Of a stretch of DNA of 11,414 nt, positions 7,496 to 11,414 are shown in pieces; position 1 is the stretch's first letter, and every line of letters starts with the position of its first letter. The notes under the pieces were generated by a model. That model did no database searches and had not been told where the DNA came from. It saw nothing but the letters and a program-made list of their open reading frames with translations. The stretch is from Prevotellaceae bacterium (GTDB lineage Bacteria; Bacteroidota; Bacteroidia; Bacteroidales; UBA932), in assembly GCA_031267155.1 (NCBI GenBank), contig JAIRZR010000318.1, forward strand, positions 1 through 11,414, given 5' to 3'. A program made the position numbers and the translations under genes.

Positions 7496-8521
7496 ATGAA
7501 AACAATACCTGAAGATTGGGGTAAACTGCCGTTTGCATATTATCCCACTGATTACAATGTCCGCTGCACATATCGCGACGGAAAATGGGGAGTAGTAGAA
7601 ATATCCTCGTCGGAACATATTGTCCTGCATATCAGCGCTTCGTCCCTGCATTACGGACAGGAAGCCTTCGAGGGCCTGAAAGCGTTCCGCGGACAGGACG
7701 GCAAGGTCAGGATATTCCGCTGGCAAAATAACTGGGAGCGGATGAACCTGTCCGCGAGAGGAATACTCATGCCCGAAGTCCCGAAGGAGATTTTCGAAGA
7801 GGCGGTAAGAAAGGTTGTAAGCCTGAATCAGGAATTTATTCCTCCGTACGGCACAGGCGCTTCGCTGTATATCCGCCCGCTGATGATCGGTACCGGCGCC
7901 AGGCTTGGCGTTGCTCCTGCCGACGAATATCTGCTGCTGATGTTTGTGGCGCCCGTGGGACCGTATTTTCCGACAGGCTTTAAATGCGTGGATGTAAAGG
8001 TGGTGCGCGACGTGGACAGAGCGGCGACTTTGGGCACGGGACGCTATAAGGTCGGCGGAAATTATGCCGCTTCTCTCGCTTCGGGCGAACAGGCTCATGA
8101 CGAAGGATTTAAAATGGTGCTGTATCTTGACGCCAAAGAAAAGAAATATATCGACGAATGCGGTCCGGCAAATTTCTTCGGGATAAAAAATAATACATAC
8201 GTTACGCCCGATTCGTCTTCCATCCTTCAGTCGATAACCAATTTGAGCGTGTGTACTTTAGCAGAAGAAATGGGTCTGAAGGTCGAACGCAGGAAGGTGC
8301 CCGTCGAAGAACTGGCAGAGTTCGAGGAAACTGGCGCATGTGGAACCGCCGCGGTAATCACACCCATCAAAAGCATTCAGGACAGGGAAGCCGGCAAAAT
8401 ATATACCTACAGCGACGAACCGGGAAAATGGAGCGTGAAACTGTACAGAAAACTTCAGGCAATCCAGCTCGGCGACGAGGAAGATAAGTATGGCTGGGTA
8501 ACTGTATTAGTTAAGAACTAA
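7496..8521 (+). CDS. ilvE: Branched-chain amino acid aminotransferase
   Basis: A 341-residue PLP-dependent fold type IV aminotransferase of the larger BCAT form. It transfers amino groups between leucine, isoleucine or valine and 2-oxoglutarate, performing the last step of branched-chain amino acid synthesis or the first of degradation. Visible motifs: SSLHYGQEAFEGLKAFR near residues 45-61, IRPLMIGTGARLGV near 123-136, the PLP-lysine K185 in GRYKVGGNYAASL, ECGPANFFGI around 221-230, and SITNLSV in place of the SITRxS-type phosphate-binding segment (a usual Bacteroidales variant). GACGTAAVITP near 281-291 closes the active site. The ATG at 7496 lies 30 bp after the carB stop, with no promoter motif between, so co-transcription with carB is likely. 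The gap contains a 12-nt direct repeat. The last codons and stop fall in the left arm of a long hairpin. Confidence 0.95.
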   Translation: MKTIPEDWGKLPFAYYPTDYNVRCTYRDGKWGVVEISSSEHIVLHISASSLHYGQEAFEGLKAFRGQDGKVRIFRWQNNWERMNLSARGILMPEVPKEIFEEAVRKVVSLNQEFIPPYGTGASLYIRPLMIGTGARLGVAPADEYLLLMFVAPVGPYFPTGFKCVDVKVVRDVDRAATLGTGRYKVGGNYAASLASGEQAHDEGFKMVLYLDAKEKKYIDECGPANFFGIKNNTYVTPDSSSILQSITNLSVCTLAEEMGLKVERRKVPVEELAEFEETGACGTAAVITPIKSIQDREAGKIYTYSDEPGKWSVKLYRKLQAIQLGDEEDKYGWVTVLVKN

Positions 8522-8585
8522 GAACTAAAAACTAAAAGTTGGCTGACGCGAACAGAGTTGCGTCAGCTAACTCTTAGTTCTTAAC
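8510..8585 (+). terminator. Long hairpin overlapping the ilvE stop codon, possible terminator
   Basis: Two collinear stems form one structure. The inner stem is AGTTGGCTGACGC (8537-8549) with 8560-8572, containing one G-T pair, around a 10-nt loop (8550-8559). The outer stem is GTTAAGAACTAAG (8510-8522) with 8573-8585, perfect over 13 bp. The left side has a 14-nt bulge (8523-8536) made of further ACTAA-type repeats of the arm. The outer left arm contains the final two ilvE codons and its stop. No strong T-run follows, so factor-independent termination is uncertain; the stem could instead protect the 3' end of the mRNA or be a mobile repeat. Confidence 0.55.
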
Positions 8586-8601
8586 TCTAAAAGCGGGTTA
8601 T

Positions 8602-8660
8602 TCACATTCAATCCTTCGGATTGTGTCGACACATATACTGTGAAAGGCCTTCGGGCTGTG
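8602..8660. other. Cluster of UUCG hairpins and a perfect palindrome
   Basis: CAATCCTTCGGATTG (8609-8623) folds with a C(UUCG)G tetraloop, a very stable RNA loop. TGTGTCGACACA (8622-8633) is a perfect 12-nt palindrome overlapping its right arm. A second, weaker C(UUCG)G hairpin sits at 8646-8657. All lie in the 8522-8924 stretch, where I see no gene; a 61-codon frame at 8621-8806 has no recognisable features. The function is unknown: mRNA end structure, small RNA, or repeat remnant are all possible. Confidence 0.4.
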
Positions 8661-8793
8661 GACAACGACACTTTAAAACAAAGTTTGTCGAAATTTTGCG
8701 ATATGATTTTCATAAAATATTATCTATGAGATATAATATGCTATACATGTCAGGAGTTCTGAATAATAAACAAACAAGTTATTGTTTTGTGGG

Positions 8794-8873
8794 GGCATGC
8801 AGATGACACAGATTTTTACTGATCTACACAGATTATCTGCGAAAATCTCTTAAATCTGTGCCATTTGCATGCC
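8794..8873. repeat. 80-bp inverted-repeat element of the CACAGATTT type
   Basis: The arms 8794-8815 and 8852-8873 match as inverted repeats at 20 of 22 positions (GGCATGCAGATGACACAGAT on the left). The interior contains more ACAGATT/AATCTGCG words. From general knowledge, sequences of the type ACACAGATTATCTGCGAAAATC are highly dispersed intergenic repeats in Bacteroidota and other phyla. Only one copy is visible here. It ends just six bases before the promoter of the next gene. Confidence 0.6.
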
Positions 8874-8878
8874 AATAT

Positions 8879-8908
8879 TTTGCTTTTCTCAAAAAACGTG
8901 TAATTTTG
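8879..8908 (+). promoter_or_regulatory. Near-consensus Bacteroidota promoter for the aldo/keto reductase unit
   Basis: TTTG at 8879-8882 (-33) and TAATTTTG at 8901-8908 (-7, full match to TAnnTTTG) are separated by 18 nt. Transcription would start around 8914-8916, only about 10 nt before the ATG at 8925. This supports that ATG and suggests a very short leader. It probably also drives the oxidoreductase gamma subunit gene, which starts 9 bp after the first gene ends. Confidence 0.65.
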
Positions 8909-8924
8909 TGCAAAAATTGAACAA

Positions 8925-9800
8925 ATGGACAGGCGTAAATTTATTCATACAGGAGTTGCCGGACTTGCCGGCTTGACTATTATAGGATCGGATTTAAGTT
9001 GTGGAATACCTTCGGGATCCGTTGATAAAGTAAAACTTGGAAAAAGCGGGCTTCGTGTTTCCCGTATTGCAATGGGAACCGGTACTGTGGGTTATGGAAA
9101 AGCCTCGAATCAAACCCGGCTTGGCATGGAAAAGTTTGTTAATCTGGCGCATCATGCTTACGAAAAAGGAATCACGTTCTACGATATGGCAGACGGCTAC
9201 GGTTCGCAGCCTTTTGTTGGCGAAGCAATAAAGACTCTCCCGCGCGACAAAATCACGCTGATGACAAAGATATGGACGCAGCCGGACGGTTCCGAAAACA
9301 TGGGTAATGTACGTGAAACCATCGACCGCTGCAGAAAGGAAGCCAATACGGATTATTTCGATATACTGCTAATGCACTGTATTATGCAAGGCGACTGGCA
9401 CAAAACGCGCAGGCATTATATGGATGCGTTTTCCAGAGCCAAACAGGACGGTCTGGTCAGGGCGGTCGGCGTGTCGTGCCATAACATTGACGCACTCGCC
9501 GAAGCCGCCGTAAATCCGTGGGTGGATGTTGTTTTAGCCCGCGTTAACCCTTTCGGCACACACATGGACGCCCCGCCCGAAACTGTGAAGGAAATTCTCC
9601 GCAAAGCAAAGGAAAACGGCAAGGGCGTCACAGGCATGAAAATATTCGGAGAAGGAAAGCATATTTCCGAAAATGAACGTGAACAATCTATTAATTTTGT
9701 TGTTACGCAGGGCAATGTTCACTGTGTAACACTCGGTTTGGAATCGGAATCTCAATTGGACGACGCGGTTGAGCGCGTCATGCGTAATATAAAAGGATAA
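8925..9800 (+). CDS. Tat-signal aldo/keto reductase
   Basis: A 291-residue protein whose first ~27 residues form a twin-arginine signal (MDRRKF, then a hydrophobic GVAGLAGLTIIG stretch), ending near SDLSCG. That cysteine could be lipidated, but aspartate at -3 does not fit a standard lipobox. The rest is an aldo/keto reductase: KLGKSGLRVSRIAMGTG opens the barrel, and the full catalytic tetrad is visible as D87 and Y92 (DMADGYG), K115 (MTKIW) and H151 (LLMHC). VGVSCHN replaces the common IGVSN in the cofactor half. Such enzymes reduce aldehydes or ketones, usually with NADPH; the substrate cannot be told from the sequence. The mature part (~264 residues) is at the short end for the family. Export by Tat implies folding with cofactor in the cytoplasm and action in the periplasm. 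It is the first gene of a likely two-gene unit with a 2-oxoacid oxidoreductase gamma subunit. Confidence 0.9.
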   Translation: MDRRKFIHTGVAGLAGLTIIGSDLSCGIPSGSVDKVKLGKSGLRVSRIAMGTGTVGYGKASNQTRLGMEKFVNLAHHAYEKGITFYDMADGYGSQPFVGEAIKTLPRDKITLMTKIWTQPDGSENMGNVRETIDRCRKEANTDYFDILLMHCIMQGDWHKTRRHYMDAFSRAKQDGLVRAVGVSCHNIDALAEAAVNPWVDVVLARVNPFGTHMDAPPETVKEILRKAKENGKGVTGMKIFGEGKHISENEREQSINFVVTQGNVHCVTLGLESESQLDDAVERVMRNIKG

Positions 9801-9809
9801 TAAACAGTT

Positions 9810-10355
9810 ATGAAGGAAGAAATCATTATAGCAGGATTTGGCGGACAGGGAGTACTGTCCATGGGTAAAATATTGGCATACTCGGGAATTATGCAGGGTC
9901 AGGAAGTTACATGGATGCCAGCTTACGGCCCGGAAATGAGGGGAGGAACAGCCAATGTAACAGTGATATTGAGCGACGACGCCATCAGTTCCCCGATAGT
10001 CGGCAGTTATGACACGGCCATAATCCTGAACCAGCAGTCTATGGCAAAATTTGAAAAAACGGTCAAACCCGGAGGATTACTGCTGTACGACCCCAACGGC
10101 ATAACAATGCCGCCGACCCGCAGGGATATAGAAATATACACGGTGGAAGCCGCTGCAGAAGCATCAAAACTGAACAATTCACGCTTTTTCAACATGATTG
10201 TGCTTGGCGGATTTCTCAAAATCAAACCTGTAGTCAAGGATGAAAATGTGATTGCAGGATTAAGGAAATCCTTACCCGAAAGACATCATAAATTGATACC
10301 CTTCAATGAAAAAGCTATTGAACGGGGAAAGGAAATAGTGCAGAAAATCGTTTAA
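9810..10355 (+). CDS. 2-oxoacid:ferredoxin oxidoreductase, gamma subunit
   Basis: A 181-residue protein of the pyruvate/ketoisovalerate oxidoreductase gamma (KorC/VorC-like) family. Signatures are GFGGQGVLSMGKILA (residues 9-23), VTWMPAYGPEMRGGTANVTV (about 34-53) and FEKTVKPGGLLLYDPNG. The partner alpha and beta subunits (TPP-binding) oxidise a 2-oxoacid such as 2-oxoglutarate or a branched-chain 2-oxoacid to acyl-CoA and reduce ferredoxin; this subunit helps bind CoA and complete the complex. Whether the substrate is 2-oxoglutarate or branched-chain cannot be decided from gamma alone. The ATG at 9810 is 9 bp past the aldo/keto reductase stop. The usual neighbours (ferredoxin-like delta, alpha, beta) are missing on both sides within the window, which is odd because gamma usually follows beta directly. 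The sequence looks intact, with no sign of decay. Confidence 0.92.
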   Translation: MKEEIIIAGFGGQGVLSMGKILAYSGIMQGQEVTWMPAYGPEMRGGTANVTVILSDDAISSPIVGSYDTAIILNQQSMAKFEKTVKPGGLLLYDPNGITMPPTRRDIEIYTVEAAAEASKLNNSRFFNMIVLGGFLKIKPVVKDENVIAGLRKSLPERHHKLIPFNEKAIERGKEIVQKIV

Positions 10356-10402
10356 GGGACGTGAAATAAATAAGGTGTAACAGTTTCATGATACTGTGAC
10401 CA

Positions 10403-10496
10403 TAATGCGCATTACGAAATTGCCCGTAGGGCATTAATATCAATAGAAAACCGTTTACCTCCAGCCACAAGCCTTTTAAGGCTTGCACGCGATGGC
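10403..10496. other. Spacer with several small palindromes
   Basis: The gap between the gamma subunit gene and the next gene holds TAATGCGCATTA (10403-10414, perfect 12-nt palindrome), TGCCC-gta-GGGCA (10421-10433, 5-bp hairpin) and CAAGCCTT-tt-AAGGCTTG (10468-10485, 8-bp arms) enclosed by GCCA/TGGC (10464-10467 and 10493-10496). They could serve as transcript-end structures for the preceding unit or be a dispersed intergenic repeat. None is followed by a T-run typical of a factor-independent terminator. Confidence 0.4.
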
Positions 10497-10555
10497 AAAT
10501 GACGGAATATGTATAATATAGTATCAATTTATGTTAAATTTAAATTTTTAAAATC

Positions 10556-11119
10556 ATGGTAAAGCAGAAAGGTAATGTAGTAACCCACGGATTGAGTGGG
10601 AAGATTGGCGATTTACTGGTATTTCGTCAAAGAGACGGTCAGACTATTGTGTCTAAAATCCCGGAACAGCAGAAAAATGCTTCGGAAAAACAGGTGGAAC
10701 TTCGAAAACGGTTTCAGCAGGCAACTGTTTATGCAAAAATCGCTGCCAGCACCCCCGGCGTGAAAGAACTCTACGCGGAAGCGGCAAAAAAACGCAGGGG
10801 TATGACAGCATACAGTGTAGCTGTCGCCGATTACTTCAACGCTCCGGACATTGATAATGTCGATCTGTCGGAATACGCAGGCGCTGAAGGAGATGAAATC
10901 CGAATTATTGCTTCCGACGACTTTGCTGTCAAGTCGGTGCATGTGCAGATCAGCAATGCCGACGGCTATACGATTGAAGAGGGATATGCGGTAAACAGTA
11001 TCGGCGACCTTTGGATATACACCGCTACAGCAAACAACGAAAGTCCGGATGGCTGTAAAATTGTTGTCTCCGCTTCCGATATGCCGGGTAATGTCACGAG
11101 TAAATTAATTGAAAATTGA
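10556..11119 (+). CDS. Conserved-type hypothetical protein with C-terminal beta-rich domain
   Basis: A 187-residue protein I cannot assign to a named family. It has no signal peptide or membrane segment. Residues 1-35 contain a GLSGKIGDLLVFRQRDGQT segment, which resembles the short N-terminal motif of several uncharacterised Bacteroidota proteins (recalled, not searched). Residues ~38-95 are basic and helical (ASEKQVELRKRFQQATVYAK, AAKKRRGMTAYSV). Residues ~105-187 look like a beta-sandwich (IRIIASDDFAVKSVHVQI, WIYTATA, KIVVSASDMPGNVTS), reminiscent of an Ig-like fold. The ATG at 10556 follows an AT-rich stretch without a clear TAnnTTTG box. Codon use resembles the neighbours. It stands alone between two repeat-rich spacers, so its role is not indicated by context. 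Confidence 0.75.
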   Translation: MVKQKGNVVTHGLSGKIGDLLVFRQRDGQTIVSKIPEQQKNASEKQVELRKRFQQATVYAKIAASTPGVKELYAEAAKKRRGMTAYSVAVADYFNAPDIDNVDLSEYAGAEGDEIRIIASDDFAVKSVHVQISNADGYTIEEGYAVNSIGDLWIYTATANNESPDGCKIVVSASDMPGNVTSKLIEN

Positions 11120-11123
11120 AAAT

Positions 11124-11138
11124 TTCGCGATGCAAACC
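11124..11138 (+). repeat. Copy of dispersed TTCGCGATGCAA motif
   Basis: TTCGCGATGCAAACC directly follows the stop of the hypothetical gene. It is related to 11302-11318 on the same strand and to 149-165 on the opposite strand; all share GC(G/A)ATGCAA. Three copies in about 11 kb, all intergenic, mark it as a dispersed repeat module. Confidence 0.45.
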
Positions 11139-11199
11139 AATGTCGGAATCAGGGTTTACAGAAGTTGAAAAATCTGTCCGAAACAGTGCAAAAAAATGG

Positions 11200-11286
11200 A
11201 GCATATAGAAAAGCATATAGAAATAGAGCATATAGAAAGCATATAGGATACATATAAGATAGATATAGGATAGCATATAGAATAGA
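11200..11286. repeat. AT-rich tandem array of GCATATAGAA units
   Basis: Four clear GCATATAG words start at 11201, 11213, 11228 and 11239. Degenerate forms follow (ACATATAAGAT at about 11250, AGATATAGGAT at about 11261), and a final good copy starts at 11273. Spacing varies from 10 to 15 nt, so the array is imperfect. On the minus strand it reads as a repetitive YML/FYML peptide in an open frame (11094-11327), which has no support as a gene. The 11120-11390 stretch otherwise holds only the dispersed motifs listed beside it. Confidence 0.7.
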
Positions 11287-11318
11287 GTTAAGAACCAAGA
11301 GTTTCGCAATGCAAGGCA
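11285..11318. repeat. Composite dispersed module: GAGTTAAGAACCAAGAG plus TTTCGCAATGCAAGGCA
   Basis: Bases 11285-11301 match the reverse complement of 8571-8587 (right outer arm of the hairpin after ilvE) at 16 of 17 positions. Bases 11302-11318 carry the GCAATGCAAGG motif also found at 149-165 (minus) and in part at 11124-11138. Two independently recurring blocks are thus joined here. No coding or RNA role is visible. Confidence 0.55.
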
Positions 11319-11359
11319 AAAAATCACAGTTCAGACAGTTGCCGGCGCAAGCAATAACT

Positions 11360-11381
11360 CAAAATTCAAAATTCAAAATTT
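11360..11381. repeat. Three CAAAATT 7-nt iterations
   Basis: CAAAATT is repeated three times in direct succession shortly before the right edge, ending in TAG. A related AAATTC patch is at 161-197. Short slippage-prone repeats like this just upstream of a possible start codon could alter expression, but nothing here shows that they do. Confidence 0.5.
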
Positions 11382-11390
11382 AGAAAGAGT

Positions 11391-11414
11391 ATGTTTTATG
11401 CAAGGATTAATAAG
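11391..11414 (+). CDS. Possible start of a gene running off the right edge
   Basis: ATG at 11391 opens an eight-codon frame (MFYARINK) that continues past the window end. The purine-rich AGAAAGAG a few bases before it could act as a ribosome-binding region. A second ATG at 11398 in another frame (MQGLI) is equally possible. Too little is visible to suggest a product, and this may not be a gene at all. Confidence 0.2.

Noticed and set aside
7490..8098. Minus-strand 202-residue frame opposite ilvE
   Set aside because: Complete overlap with a well-supported aminotransferase and a low-quality translation.
8621..8806. Plus-strand 61-residue frame in the spacer after ilvE
   Set aside because: It spans the hairpins and the start of a dispersed repeat and has no recognisable feature.
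11094..11327. Minus-strand 77-residue frame rich in YML/FYML
   Set aside because: The translation is a direct product of the GCATATAGAA array, not a plausible membrane protein.

Overview
The window looks like chromosomal DNA of a Bacteroidota bacterium, most likely order Bacteroidales. The evidence is the particular versions of the housekeeping proteins (CarB of the CAD/CPS1-like type, the IlvE sequence, a 2-oxoacid oxidoreductase gamma subunit), promoters that fit the Bacteroidota pattern (TTTG or TTG about 18-19 nt upstream of TAnnTTTG), A-rich start regions without strong Shine-Dalgarno sequences, and intergenic spaces full of short dispersed repeats. All confident genes are on the + strand. 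No tRNA, rRNA or CRISPR array was recognised.

Layout. (1) Bases 1-799 hold no convincing gene. They contain a REP-like palindrome at the left edge, an AT-rich repeat patch, a 21-nt tandem array (209-493) that switches orientation near 262, and a good promoter (745-775). (2) 800-3805 encodes a stand-alone N6-adenine DNA methyltransferase with a C-terminal target-recognition region. No restriction, specificity or helicase partner lies beside it. (3) 3806-4255 is non-coding and carries a 257-bp element with 28-bp terminal inverted repeats around a long hairpin. (4) 4256-8521 holds carB (carbamoyl-phosphate synthase large subunit) followed 30 bp later by ilvE (branched-chain aminotransferase), probably one transcription unit, ending in a long hairpin whose left arm includes the ilvE stop codon. 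(5) 8522-8924 has no gene but holds UUCG hairpins, an 80-bp inverted-repeat element and a near-consensus promoter. (6) 8925-10355 is a two-gene unit: a Tat-signal aldo/keto reductase, then the gamma subunit of a 2-oxoacid:ferredoxin oxidoreductase without its alpha and beta partners. (7) 10356-10555 is a spacer with several small palindromes. (8) 10556-11119 is a hypothetical protein gene. (9) 11120-11414 is repeat-rich, with an AT-rich tandem array and perhaps the first codons of another gene at the right edge.

How the genes fit together. CarB makes carbamoyl phosphate for pyrimidines and arginine. IlvE interconverts branched-chain amino acids and their 2-oxoacids. The gamma subunit belongs to enzymes that oxidise 2-oxoacids to acyl-CoA with ferredoxin. 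A functional link between IlvE and that enzyme is possible but only inferred. The most unusual material is non-coding: the nested-palindrome element before carB, the orientation-switching 21-nt array, and a set of short modules recurring at distant intergenic sites. The methyltransferase is the only likely defence-type gene, and nothing visible makes it part of a larger system within this window.
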